Shown: positions 30,253 to 38,375 of the stretch, piece by piece
Layout of the letters: the number at the start of each line of letters is the position of its first letter
How positions within the stretch are numbered: position 1 is the first letter of the stretch
The notes under the pieces: model-generated
The model's input: only the letters and a program-made list of their open reading frames with translations
Told to the model about the DNA's origin: nothing
Database searches by the model: none
Origin: Nosocomiicoccus ampullae
Lineage (GTDB): Bacteria > Bacillota > Bacilli > Staphylococcales > Salinicoccaceae
Length of the DNA stretch: 64,000 bases
Direction: 5' to 3'
Assembly (NCBI RefSeq): GCF_019357495.1
Contig: NZ_CP079110.1
Coordinates: forward strand, 930,001 to 994,000
Made by a program: the position numbers and the translations under genes

Positions 30253-31212
30253 TTATAATTTTTCTTCTAATTTTTCGATTAACTTGTTTAAATCTTCTTT
30301 TCTTCTAAATCTAATTCCACTCGCATGCGGGTGTCCACCCCCACCGAAATGTGCAGCAACGTCATTAATCTCAACATCTTTTGAACGTAATCTTACTCTA
30401 ATTTCATCACCAGATTCTAATGCCATAAACCAAACCTTGACGTCTTCAACGTCTCTAAATAAGTTCACTTGTAATGCGGCAGCTGTTTCATCTACTCCGT
30501 AATCTTCGCGGTCTTTTTCAGACACATACACGCTTAAAACGCCTTTATCAGTTAAGTTAAAGTTGTTAATTAAAAATCCTGAGAACTTAAAATCCTCTAA
30601 TGATTTTTTGTATAATTTCATAAGAAGTCCATTTGTATCGACTTCTCCTCTTGCAATGTCACTCATCACTTCATATGTTGATGGATGTGAGTTATATAAA
30701 AATCGTCCCGTGTCTCCAATAATCCCTAAATAAACGAGTGAGCGTACTGTTTTATCGATTGAATGACTATCTACAAGTGATAAAAGAATATAAATTAACT
30801 CACTCGTTGAAGAGACTGACGGTTCAACAATATTAATGTCACCATATGGTTCGATATTTGGATGGTGATCGATTTTAATAACACCTTTACCAACTGTAAA
30901 GTCACCGTCATAATCGATTCTTTCAACATTCGCTGTGTCTAAAACAATGACGAGATCTTTTTCAGTAATTTCGCCATCATCTAATTCACCCATAAATTTA
31001 AGTTCGTTTTCATAAACACCTAGCGCACGGATTTCTTTTTCAGGATATTTATTTTTTAAATATTGTTTTAATGATAATTGAGAACCTAAAGCGTCAGGGT
31101 CCGGTCGAATATGTCTTAAAATAACAATGGACTCAGCGGCCTCGATCTGTTTAAATACATTATCTTTATATTCATTTAATGATCGTAGTTGTTCTAAAAA
31201 TTGATTAAACAT
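30253..31212 (-). CDS. nrnA: Bifunctional oligoribonuclease/PAP phosphatase NrnA
   Basis: 319-aa DHH/DHHA1 phosphoesterase that degrades 2-5 nt RNAs and 3'-phosphoadenosine 5'-phosphate. Metal motifs: RHIRPDPDALGSQ, VLDTAN, the DHHPN signature, and the C-terminal GGGGHPHASG. Start at the ATG 31210-31212 with GAGGTG six bases ahead. The longer frame has no SD. Divergent from ytpI. Confidence 0.95.
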   Translation of the reverse strand: MFNQFLEQLRSLNEYKDNVFKQIEAAESIVILRHIRPDPDALGSQLSLKQYLKNKYPEKEIRALGVYENELKFMGELDDGEITEKDLVIVLDTANVERIDYDGDFTVGKGVIKIDHHPNIEPYGDINIVEPSVSSTSELIYILLSLVDSHSIDKTVRSLVYLGIIGDTGRFLYNSHPSTYEVMSDIARGEVDTNGLLMKLYKKSLEDFKFSGFLINNFNLTDKGVLSVYVSEKDREDYGVDETAAALQVNLFRDVEDVKVWFMALESGDEIRVRLRSKDVEINDVAAHFGGGGHPHASGIRFRRKEDLNKLIEKLEEKL

Positions 31213-31232
31213 TAAAAACACCTCAGTAATAG

Positions 31233-31261
31233 TTGTGATATTCTCTTTAAGCAATTATACT
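31233..31261 (+). promoter_or_regulatory. Sigma-A promoter of ytpI-like gene
   Basis: TTGTGA (31233-31238), 17-base spacer, TATACT (31256-31261), 22 bases before the ATG. Confidence 0.7.
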
Positions 31262-31283
31262 ACAGTAGAATGGAGTTGTAATA

Positions 31284-31619
31284 ATGAGTACAGGTTTTCA
31301 GTTATTAATCACTACTCTAGTTACTGCATTAATTGTAAGTTTCTTTGTATTTTTATTTTATAAAGTGCTTCAAATACGTACTAAAAGAGACGTAAGAAAG
31401 GCATATTATAATGCGATGGCTAGATTTTGGTTTGGTATATTTTTAATTGTATTTGGTATGAATTCCATCATACAATTTCAAACAGTCGTGACGTATTTAG
31501 TTGGCGGAATTTTTATCACTTTTGGTATTATTAACGTCACTCATTTCAACAAAGCGCGTAAATACTTTAAACAAAATTTACCGATTGAAGATGAAGCATA
31601 CGAAAAAACTAAACAATAA
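31284..31619 (+). CDS. ytpI: YtpI-like small membrane protein
   Basis: 111 aa with three hydrophobic segments (about 8-28, 48-64, 66-84) and a charged tail. Composition and location, divergent from the NrnA gene, match B. subtilis ytpI beside ytqI. Function is unknown in the family. A GGAG SD precedes the ATG, and an intrinsic terminator follows. Confidence 0.8.
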   Translation: MSTGFQLLITTLVTALIVSFFVFLFYKVLQIRTKRDVRKAYYNAMARFWFGIFLIVFGMNSIIQFQTVVTYLVGGIFITFGIINVTHFNKARKYFKQNLPIEDEAYEKTKQ

Positions 31620-31628
31620 TTTGCATGA

Positions 31629-31658
31629 CCATCTAACAAAAGTTAGATGGTTTTTTTT
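31629..31658 (+). terminator. Intrinsic terminator after ytpI
   Basis: Stem CCATCTAAC / GTTAGATGG with a 4-base loop and eight T. Confidence 0.93.
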
Positions 31659-31667
31659 AATTTTACA

Positions 31668-31696
31668 ATGACAATACAATCTTTTTTTTATATGAT
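31668..31696 (+). promoter_or_regulatory. Promoter of the purC-like gene
   Basis: ATGACA (31668-31673), 17-base spacer, TATGAT (31691-31696). No PurR box is seen. Confidence 0.55.
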
Positions 31697-31727
31697 AAAT
31701 ATATCACTTATTTATAAGGAGTTTGTT

Positions 31728-32414
31728 ATGGAACGTATTTATGCTGGTAAAACAAAAGATGTGTTTAAAGATGATAACGGTGAAATCGTCCTTTACTTTA
31801 AAGATGATATGACTGGTAAAGATGGTGTATTTGATCCGGGTGAAAACCAAGTCGGCCTCACAGTCGAAGGATCTGGACGTGCAGGATTAGAAATGACATC
31901 TCATTTCTTTAAAACTTTAGAAGCCAACAACATTCCAACACATTATCTTTCAAGCGATTTAGATAAAAAAGAAATGCGCGTAAAAGAAATTGAGAATTTC
32001 GGTGACGGCTTAGAGGTTATTTGTCGCTACGTTGCAGTTGGAAGCTATTATAGAAGATACGGTAAATACATAGAAAACGGCACAGTATTAAACTCACCAA
32101 TCGTAGAATTTACATTAAAAGATGACGATCGACAAGATCCAGTCGCTTCAAAAGAAACGTTAGACATTTTAGGACTACTAACAAACGACGAGTACGACAA
32201 AATTGAACAACTTACAATTCAAATTTCAAATATCATTAAAGAAGAACTACTAAAAAAAGACTTAGAACTTTATGATATTAAGCTTGAATTCGGTAAAGAT
32301 AAAGAAACTGGCGACATTTTATTAATCGATGAAATTTCAGGTGGAAACATGCGCGTGTATAAAGGCGAAGACAACATCCACCCACTCGACATTGGTAAAT
32401 ATTTATTTAATTAA
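31728..32414 (+). CDS. SAICAR synthetase-like protein (divergent PurC)
   Basis: 228 aa with the SAICAR synthetase fold signature from YAGKTKDVF through VICRYVAVGSYYRRYG, ELYDIKLEFG and LLIDEISGGNMR. Canonical PurC joins CAIR and Asp in purine synthesis. This copy departs at the place where most PurC proteins read DEISPD(S/T)xR: here it is DEISGGNMRVY. It also has an unusual DGVFDPGENQVG segment, is slightly short, and stands alone outside any pur operon. It could still be the housekeeping PurC of this lineage or a paralogue with another amide-forming role. Start chosen at the ATG with AAGGAG six bases ahead. Confidence 0.8.
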   Translation: MERIYAGKTKDVFKDDNGEIVLYFKDDMTGKDGVFDPGENQVGLTVEGSGRAGLEMTSHFFKTLEANNIPTHYLSSDLDKKEMRVKEIENFGDGLEVICRYVAVGSYYRRYGKYIENGTVLNSPIVEFTLKDDDRQDPVASKETLDILGLLTNDEYDKIEQLTIQISNIIKEELLKKDLELYDIKLEFGKDKETGDILLIDEISGGNMRVYKGEDNIHPLDIGKYLFN

Positions 32415-32416
32415 AC

Positions 32417-32478
32417 CTAAAAACTCCCTTAAACCAAGGCACCGAATTGCGCCTAGTTTAGGGGAGTTTTATATTTTA
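32417..32478. terminator. Bidirectional intrinsic terminator between purC-like gene and repeat array
   Basis: Long stem AAAACTCCC...GGGAGTTTT with an inner GGC/GCC stem. U-rich on the plus-strand exit, A-rich start for the reverse direction. Confidence 0.88.
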
Positions 32479-32548
32479 AGAGTTATAGGCAAGTTATTTA
32501 ATATATTTATAGTTTCTTATCGAAATTTATTTAACAAAAAGTTTCATC

Positions 32549-32730
32549 TTTTGTTAATTAATCAACTTTATTTCACAAATATCGATTACTCAAACTCGTT
32601 TTTGTTAATTATAATTTTTTACTTAACATATTTCGGATGATTAAACTAAATTTTGTTAAATATATTGTTTTATTTAACAAATTTCAGTCTCAAATTTATA
32701 TTATTGTTAAATAATAATTATAAAGTTGTC
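32549..32730. repeat. Degenerate 51-bp tandem array (iteron-like)
   Basis: TTGTTAA begins at 32551, 32602, 32653 and 32704, exactly 51 bp apart each time. At the same offset in the first three units comes a TTTAACA-like half-site: TTTCACA 32571, CTTAACA 32622, TTTAACA 32673. This is followed by an A/T-rich TTTC(A/G)G-like block. The half-sites are inverse to TTGTTAA (outer starts 20 bp apart). An extra TTTAACA lies at 32530. The rest of the unit is only loosely conserved. The array lies between the 3' ends of two convergent genes. No gene is seen in 32479-32759. Confidence 0.75.
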
Positions 32731-32759
32731 CACTCACCTTAAATAACTACTTTATACTC

Positions 32760-33449
32760 TTATTTAAAATCTACCGCTTCACCAGGTTTTAAAATCTGGC
32801 ACTCTGTTTCAAGTGCTTGTTTAAAGTTTTCAGGATCTTGCTTAATTGGTGGGAACGTATTGTAATGGACTGGTACTACGACTCGCGGTTGAATTAGTTG
32901 GTCAGTAGCATGAATCGCGTCACTAATTCCCATCGTAAAGTGGTCACCAATCGGTACAAATGCAACATCAAACTCTCCGTTAAGCTCACTGATAAGTTTT
33001 AAGTCACTAAAGATTGCTGTATCTCCGACATGGTAAATCTTTTTATCGCCGAGTGTTAATATAATACCTGTTGGCATACCACCGTAATGAACGTTACCAT
33101 CATCATCTGTAAAGCTTGATGAGTGAAACGCTTGAACATATTTCACTTTAAAATTATCGTACTCTTTTGCCCCGCCGATATTCATACCGACCGTGTTTAA
33201 GCCTTGAGTTTCTAAATATCCTGCTAATTCAACTGGTGCAATGACTGTCGCGTCATTATTTTTAGCAATTTCAACAGTATCTCCAACGTGGTCATTATGT
33301 GCGTGTGTGAGTAAAATATAATCTACTTTAACATCTTCTACTTTTAAATCTGTTAACTCATTCCCGGTAATATACGGGTCAAAAATCCCTTTAACACCGT
33401 CATGTTCAAATTGAACGATAGAATGTCCATGATAAGTTACTTGTGTCAT
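32760..33449 (-). CDS. Metal-dependent hydrolase, UPF0173 (YtkL-like)
   Basis: 229-aa metallo-beta-lactamase-fold protein. HxHxDH motif THAHNDHVGD, later metal ligands in YHVGDTAIFSDL and VPVHYNTFPP. Family members are widespread Firmicutes hydrolases of unknown substrate. Staphylococci carry it near ald and the usp gene, as here. SD AAGGAGG before ATG. Confidence 0.93.
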   Translation of the reverse strand: MTQVTYHGHSIVQFEHDGVKGIFDPYITGNELTDLKVEDVKVDYILLTHAHNDHVGDTVEIAKNNDATVIAPVELAGYLETQGLNTVGMNIGGAKEYDNFKVKYVQAFHSSSFTDDDGNVHYGGMPTGIILTLGDKKIYHVGDTAIFSDLKLISELNGEFDVAFVPIGDHFTMGISDAIHATDQLIQPRVVVPVHYNTFPPIKQDPENFKQALETECQILKPGEAVDFK

Positions 33450-33542
33450 TATATTTCCTCCTTATTATCTACTCTAATTATATAACCGAATTTTTACTTA
33501 ATTAATCATTATATTGTGCTATATTATGTGAGAGGTGTTACT

Positions 33543-34112
33543 ATGACTACAATTTTTAATATAAATAATTTTAGTGAAAGTAAAGATTTCGTCTTCTTTA
33601 CAAACGATTTAATAGAATCAAATCCAGTCGTTACAAATATGTATAAGATGATGCACCAAAATAGTACGGTGTTAATGTCCTTAAATTATTTTAATGAAAT
33701 AGATCCATTTATCATTCAAAATATCCATTTCGAAACGATAAAAGAAACACCAAATATTGACGGATATGTGACTGATCAATGCATTGTAAAAAATGAATTA
33801 GATGAAAATTTTCTAAGAGAACTATCTAAAATTATTCAACAAAAACATTTGATTATCGGTCCATCGTTTTCAAATATCCCCTATTTTTTACAATCTAAAA
33901 ATTTAGAAATTGCAATTAAGCATAACGTGACTGCAGTAATGTATGATGTCAGAGATTTAGATTTTAAAAATTATAATGAGCTAAAACCACTTGCACAACT
34001 AAAATCGTTCGCAAGAAAACGTATCGAAATTATTCCAGTCGTCAATTCTATTAAAAAAAGAGATGAGCTATTAGCACTCATCCCTTTTAAATCTACTTGT
34101 ATATTAGATTAA
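33543..34112 (+). CDS. Unrecognised cytosolic protein
   Basis: 189 aa, no signal peptide or membrane segment. Alternating strand/helix blocks ([34 protein letters not shown]) suggest an alpha/beta fold. I do not recognise the family. The start is the ATG at 33543, with AGAGGTG five bases ahead. Its last 9 bp overlap the end of ald on the other strand, an unusual tail-to-tail overlap with no terminator room. Codon use looks like its neighbours, so it is probably a real lineage-specific gene. Confidence 0.75.
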   Translation: MTTIFNINNFSESKDFVFFTNDLIESNPVVTNMYKMMHQNSTVLMSLNYFNEIDPFIIQNIHFETIKETPNIDGYVTDQCIVKNELDENFLRELSKIIQQKHLIIGPSFSNIPYFLQSKNLEIAIKHNVTAVMYDVRDLDFKNYNELKPLAQLKSFARKRIEIIPVVNSIKKRDELLALIPFKSTCILD

Positions 34113-35216
34113 TGAATCAATTTCAACGTATTCTAAATCTTGTGCTTCTGCAACTGCTTTATATGTCACGTGACCTTGATAGACGTTAAATCCTTCTTTA
34201 AGTCCTGCGTTACGTTTTGCTGCTTCTTCTGGACCTAAGTTTGCGATTTGAAGTCCATATTGTAATGTTGAGTTTGTTAAAGCAATTGTAGAAGTTCTTG
34301 GCACTGCACCTGGCATGTTCGCTACAGTGTAGTGAATTACACCATGTTTCACATACGTTGGGTCATCATGTGTTGTGATGCGGTCAGATGTTTCAAAGTT
34401 ACCACCTTGGTCAATTGCAATATCGACAACCACTGATCCGTCACCCATATTTTTAATCATTTCTTCAGTGACTAACACTGGTGCTTTTGCACCTGGAATT
34501 AATACCGAACCAATAACAACATCACTTGATTCGACTTCTTTTTTGATATTCATTGGTGTAGACATTAACGTTTGAACTTGGTCTCCAAATAACTCATCTA
34601 ACTCTCTTAAACGGTGTGGGTTTAGGTCTAGAATTGTAACTTTCGCTCCGAGTCCAACTGCAATTTTAGCTGCGTTCGTACCTGCGTTACCTCCACCGAT
34701 AATTGTTACTTTACCACGGTCAACTCCAGGGACACCTGAAAGTAAAATACCGCGTCCACCTTTAATCGCAACTAGGTTCTCAACCGCAACTTGTGTTGCC
34801 ATACGTCCCGCAACTTCACTCATCGGTTGTAATAATGGTAATCCACCGTATTGATCGACAATTGTTTCATAAGCGATTGCTGTTACTTTTTTGTCAATTA
34901 ACGCTTTCGTTAATTCTACTTCTGGTGCTAAGTGGAAGTACGTAAAGATAATTTGATTTTCTTTGAACAAATCAAATTCCGGTTCAAGTGGTTCTTTAAC
35001 TTTAACCACCATGTCAACGTCCCATGCTTCACTTGCAGAGTCTACGATTTTTGCGCCTTTTTCTTCATATTCTTCGTTAGAGAAAAATGATCCAAGTCCC
35101 GCATCTTTCTCAATAAGCACTTCGTGACCTGCTTGAACAAATGCATACGCAGCATCTGGTGTTAGTCCGACACGATTTTCGTTGTTTTTAGTTTCCTTTG
35201 GTACTCCAATAATCAT
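34104..35216 (-). CDS. ald: Alanine dehydrogenase
   Basis: 370-aa NAD-dependent L-alanine dehydrogenase (alanine to pyruvate plus ammonia). N-terminal signature [17 protein letters not shown], catalytic region with Lys/His ([20 protein letters not shown]), NAD-binding [22 protein letters not shown]. Beside the usp gene as in staphylococci. Its 3' end overlaps a convergent ORF. Confidence 0.97.
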   Translation of the reverse strand: MIIGVPKETKNNENRVGLTPDAAYAFVQAGHEVLIEKDAGLGSFFSNEEYEEKGAKIVDSASEAWDVDMVVKVKEPLEPEFDLFKENQIIFTYFHLAPEVELTKALIDKKVTAIAYETIVDQYGGLPLLQPMSEVAGRMATQVAVENLVAIKGGRGILLSGVPGVDRGKVTIIGGGNAGTNAAKIAVGLGAKVTILDLNPHRLRELDELFGDQVQTLMSTPMNIKKEVESSDVVIGSVLIPGAKAPVLVTEEMIKNMGDGSVVVDIAIDQGGNFETSDRITTHDDPTYVKHGVIHYTVANMPGAVPRTSTIALTNSTLQYGLQIANLGPEEAAKRNAGLKEGFNVYQGHVTYKAVAEAQDLEYVEIDSLI

Positions 35217-35328
35217 TTGATTACCTCTTTTCTTATTGATTATAACAACTTCCTCTTAATTTCATCATAACATAATAAGTAAAAAAATTGTTATCCATAC
35301 ATTAGTAAATTTGGTAAAATAAATATGA

Positions 35329-35380
35329 CAGTACTACTCTTTACTGATTATTAATTACAGAAAAAGGGTATGGAGTACTG
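35329..35380 (+). promoter_or_regulatory. Inverted repeat in the usp leader
   Basis: CAGTACT (35329-35335) and AGTACTG (35374-35380), 38 bases apart. They lie just after an extended -10-like TGGTAAAAT (35312-35320) and before the AAGGAGG SD. It could form a leader hairpin or mark paired operator sites. Function unknown. Confidence 0.4.
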
Positions 35381-35399
35381 AAGTTAAGGAGGAATATTC

Positions 35400-35900
35400 A
35401 TGAAAAATTACCAAAACATTTTAATCGCAGTCGACGGTTCTCATGAAGCAGAATGGGCATTTGAAAAAGCGGTGAACTTAGCAAAACAATCTAACGCGCG
35501 TCTTATTGTAACTAACGTAATCGATACAAGAAGTTATGCTTCTGTTGAAGCTTATGATCGTACAATTTCAACACGTGCAAAAAACTTTGCTGACAAGCTT
35601 TTAGAAGGCTACAAAAATAAAGCGATTTCTGATGGTGTTGAAGACGTTGTTAAACTCATCGAGTACGGTTCTCCTAAATCAGTAATTCCTAAAAAAATCG
35701 TTAAAGATACGAATGCTGACTTAATCGTTGTTGGTTCTACAGGTTTAAACGCCGTTGAACGTTTCATTATTGGATCAGTATCTGAAGCTATTGTACGTCA
35801 TGCTTCATGTGACGTTTTAGTCGTTAGAACTGAAACATTACCTGATGACTTTGAACCAACAGTTGCAACTGATGAATTAGTACAAGAACACAGAAACTAA
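35400..35900 (+). CDS. Universal stress protein (UspA family)
   Basis: 166-aa ATP-binding-type USP: N-terminal ILIAVDGSHEAEWAFEKAV, and the nucleotide motif GSTGLNAVERFIIGSVSEAIVRHASCDVLVVR (G-2x-G-9x-G-(S/T)). Acts in stress or starvation persistence; the target is unknown. The long leader (from about 35320) carries an inverted repeat. The stop is followed by a shared terminator. Confidence 0.95.
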   Translation: MKNYQNILIAVDGSHEAEWAFEKAVNLAKQSNARLIVTNVIDTRSYASVEAYDRTISTRAKNFADKLLEGYKNKAISDGVEDVVKLIEYGSPKSVIPKKIVKDTNADLIVVGSTGLNAVERFIIGSVSEAIVRHASCDVLVVRTETLPDDFEPTVATDELVQEHRN

Positions 35901-35908
35901 AGCATTAA

Positions 35909-35942
35909 AACAGGGCCTCTACTTTTAGTAGAGGCCCTTAAT
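35909..35942. terminator. Bidirectional terminator between usp and aldehyde dehydrogenase
   Basis: Stem AGGGCCTCTAC / GTAGAGGCCCT, with T-rich sequence on the plus exit and A-run/U-run on the other side. Confidence 0.92.
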
Positions 35943-35946
35943 TTAT

Positions 35947-37362
35947 TTACTCTGTATATAACACTTTTAGTTCTGTATATTCTTCAATACCAATCCACCC
36001 GATTTCTCTACCGATACCAGATTGTTTATATCCTCCAAATGGAGCTGCAGGGAGTCTAGGCGAACCATTTACAAGAATACTTCCTGTACGGATTTGTTTC
36101 GCAAATTCATATGCTTCTTCTTTTGTTTCACCAAATACGGCACCGAATAATCCGTAACTAGAATCATTTGCAATTTCGAGTGCTTCATCAACATCTTTGT
36201 AAGTGATAACAGCTAATACAGGACCAAAGATTTCTTCTTGAGCGATTGTACTCTTATTATCGACGTTTGTGAATACAGTCGGTTCAACATAGTAACCTTT
36301 GTCTTCACTTTCTACTTTACCGCCTCCAAGTAGTAATGTCGCTTCTTTTTTACCTGTTTCAATATATTCGTAAATTTTATCTTGTTGTTGTTTAGATAAT
36401 ACTGGTCCAATTGTTTTATCTTCATCTTCAGGGCTACCGATACGTACTTTTTCTTCAACGTATTCTTTAATGTAACTTTCAACTTCTTCTAATCTTGATT
36501 CAGGTACAATGATACGCGTTAATGCAGAGCACGCTTGTCCAGCATTATTAATAATTGCATCCATCGATTGTTTTACAGATTTTTTAGCGTCTCCGTTAGG
36601 GAGTAATACGTTTGGTGATTTACCGCCCAGTTCTAGGTGAATATTTTTAATATTTTCTTTTGCTTGCTCGTAAATTCCTCTTCCTACTTTTGTAGATCCA
36701 GTAAATGACACCATATCAACATTCTCGTGACCTGTCAGTGAATCTCCGACTTCGCTACCAGATCCTGGAACTAAGTTAAATACGCCTTTTGGTAGGCTTG
36801 TATTGTCGATTACTTCAGCAAGTAAATAAGCTGTAACAGGTGTTTTTGTACTTGGTTTTATAACAGTTGTCGCACCCGCTAATAAAATCCCCGTTAATTT
36901 TCTTTGGATTTGGTTTAATGGATAGTTCCATGGTGTGATTGCTGCAACAACCCCCACACCTTCACGTACTAAGTCAAATCCTTCGTGATGCTCTGTAAAA
37001 TCTACTTTATCAGCATTTTCAAGAGCTGCTTTAATCTCATTGATTGCTTGCTCAACTTGTGCGGTTTTTGTATAGTTATATGAACTTCCAAGCTCTTGAC
37101 GAATCGTTTCTTCAAACTCTTCTTGACGCTCGATTATACCATTTAAAATTTCTTCAACATATTTTTTACGTGTTTCTAATGATGTTTGATTATATTCTTT
37201 ATACGCACGAGTTGCTGCTTCGACTGCTTTGTCGACATCTTCACTTGTCGCTTTTGCTACTGTCGTAAAAATCTCTTCTGTTGCTGGATTTTCAACTTCA
37301 ATTACATCTGTTGTTGATGGTTCAACCCATTCACCATCTATATATAATTTATCGTATTTCAT
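35947..37362 (-). CDS. NAD(P)-dependent aldehyde dehydrogenase
   Basis: 471-aa ALDH superfamily member. Cofactor motif GSTKVGRGI, catalytic Glu in LELGGKSPNVLLP, catalytic Cys in NAGQACSALTRI, and late EEIFGPVLAVI. Substrate unknown. It lies downstream of ytxK, the slot where Firmicutes usually have ackA. The 65-base gap holds a perfect 10-bp anti-SD/SD inverted repeat that could hide its ribosome-binding site (see separate entry). Confidence 0.95.
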   Translation of the reverse strand: MKYDKLYIDGEWVEPSTTDVIEVENPATEEIFTTVAKATSEDVDKAVEAATRAYKEYNQTSLETRKKYVEEILNGIIERQEEFEETIRQELGSSYNYTKTAQVEQAINEIKAALENADKVDFTEHHEGFDLVREGVGVVAAITPWNYPLNQIQRKLTGILLAGATTVIKPSTKTPVTAYLLAEVIDNTSLPKGVFNLVPGSGSEVGDSLTGHENVDMVSFTGSTKVGRGIYEQAKENIKNIHLELGGKSPNVLLPNGDAKKSVKQSMDAIINNAGQACSALTRIIVPESRLEEVESYIKEYVEEKVRIGSPEDEDKTIGPVLSKQQQDKIYEYIETGKKEATLLLGGGKVESEDKGYYVEPTVFTNVDNKSTIAQEEIFGPVLAVITYKDVDEALEIANDSSYGLFGAVFGETKEEAYEFAKQIRTGSILVNGSPRLPAAPFGGYKQSGIGREIGWIGIEEYTELKVLYTE

Positions 37363-37370
37363 TAATAAAG

Positions 37371-37419
37371 ACCTCCTTAAAAGTCTGTACTATACAGAGT
37401 ATCCATTTCTTAAGGAGGT
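37371..37419 (-). promoter_or_regulatory. SD-sequestering hairpin before aldehyde dehydrogenase
   Basis: On the minus-strand RNA, ACCUCCUUAA (from 37419 to 37410) is perfectly complementary to UUAAGGAGGU (37380-37371). The latter is the SD of the ALDH gene, eight bases before ATG. The 29-base interval holds a second perfect hairpin/palindrome, TCTGTA-TAG-TACAGA (37384-37398). The whole could be a translational switch, a thermosensor-like element, or an operator. There is no U-run, so it is not a simple terminator. Confidence 0.7.
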
Positions 37420-37427
37420 TAAACATT

Positions 37428-38312
37428 TTATTTATTATTCCATTCTTCAATCGTTTTTAAAAAGTTTTTCATACTCGCTTCATTTTTAAAGTCAGGAATA
37501 TCTCCAATTAAGACATCTTTATTTTGTAAGGCTTCATATCCTTTTTTAAGAACGATAATTGACTTTTGACTTTTTTCATCTTTAAAAATTGTTCTTGGTA
37601 AATTTAAAAACATAAGTAATGTGACGTCTTCTTTAATATACTTTTTAAAGGTCTCTTGATTTTCAGTTAAAATATTTGATGGTACTGTAAAAATACCGAT
37701 GCCATCGCTTTTAACTTTGTTCATACCTGCTTCAATTATTAATAGATGTGCGAAGCTATTACCTTCTTTAAACGCTGTTTTGTATCCTTCAACTTGCACC
37801 GGATAATAGCCAACTGGTAAGTCACCAACTGCCGTATCGACTGTTTCAATGAAATTTGGTTCGATAATGTTTTGAGGATAGATTTTCATATGTGTTTCTA
37901 AAAACTCACATAGATTTGCATTGAGCTCTGCGAGTGTCGGATCGATTTCCACACCATTTAAATCTAATTCTGGATTTAATTCACTTAACGTCATTGATAA
38001 ATGACCTGTCCCACTACCAACATCTAATAAAGATACTTCTTTATTAGTATTTAAAACATTACTAATATATCCGATTGTATACCCAATAACATCAGGCGTT
38101 AATTGATGATTCGGTTGAATAGTTTCATCTTTTAACTGTTTTAAGTATGCAAACTGAAACGCTTTTCTTTTTTCGGCTTTTGTTCCATCTACTTCCACTT
38201 CAAGTAGTGCGCGTGACAGCGATTCTATTCTCGATAAATCAGTTTCTTTTTTAATTTCATCAGTTTTACTGACGAGTGTTTCATAAATCTTCTCTAAATT
38301 ACTCAATTCCAT
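37428..38312 (-). CDS. YtxK-like class I SAM-dependent methyltransferase
   Basis: 294-aa protein related to N6-adenine methyltransferases. SAM motif I LLDVGSGTGHLSMTL, acidic motif II NGVEIDP, and a DLPVGYYP motif in place of the classic (N/D)PP(Y/F). C-terminal NLPRTIFKDEKSQKSIIVL. This matches the YtxK family, thought to act on RNA or DNA of unknown identity. It lies between tpx and the ALDH in one direction, with GAGGTG ahead of ATG. Confidence 0.9.
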   Translation of the reverse strand: MELSNLEKIYETLVSKTDEIKKETDLSRIESLSRALLEVEVDGTKAEKRKAFQFAYLKQLKDETIQPNHQLTPDVIGYTIGYISNVLNTNKEVSLLDVGSGTGHLSMTLSELNPELDLNGVEIDPTLAELNANLCEFLETHMKIYPQNIIEPNFIETVDTAVGDLPVGYYPVQVEGYKTAFKEGNSFAHLLIIEAGMNKVKSDGIGIFTVPSNILTENQETFKKYIKEDVTLLMFLNLPRTIFKDEKSQKSIIVLKKGYEALQNKDVLIGDIPDFKNEASMKNFLKTIEEWNNK

Positions 38313-38327
38313 TTAAATATTCACCTC

Positions 38328-38361
38328 TAAAAAAATAAGGACTATTCTTTCGAATAGTCCT
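38328..38361 (-). terminator. Intrinsic terminator after tpx
   Basis: Stem AGGACTATTC / GAATAGTCCT with U-run on the minus strand, separating tpx from ytxK. Confidence 0.9.
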
Positions 38362-38375
38362 ATTATAGCAATTCA

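Noticed and set aside
32329-32640. 103-aa plus-strand frame across the purC-like end and repeat array
   Set aside because: Starts within the purC-like gene, crosses the terminator and AT-rich repeats; no SD and unprotein-like composition.
32530-32730. CRISPR array
   Set aside because: The repeats share only short half-sites (7 bp), the unit is 51 bp, the intervening sequence is partly conserved rather than unique, and no cas gene is near.
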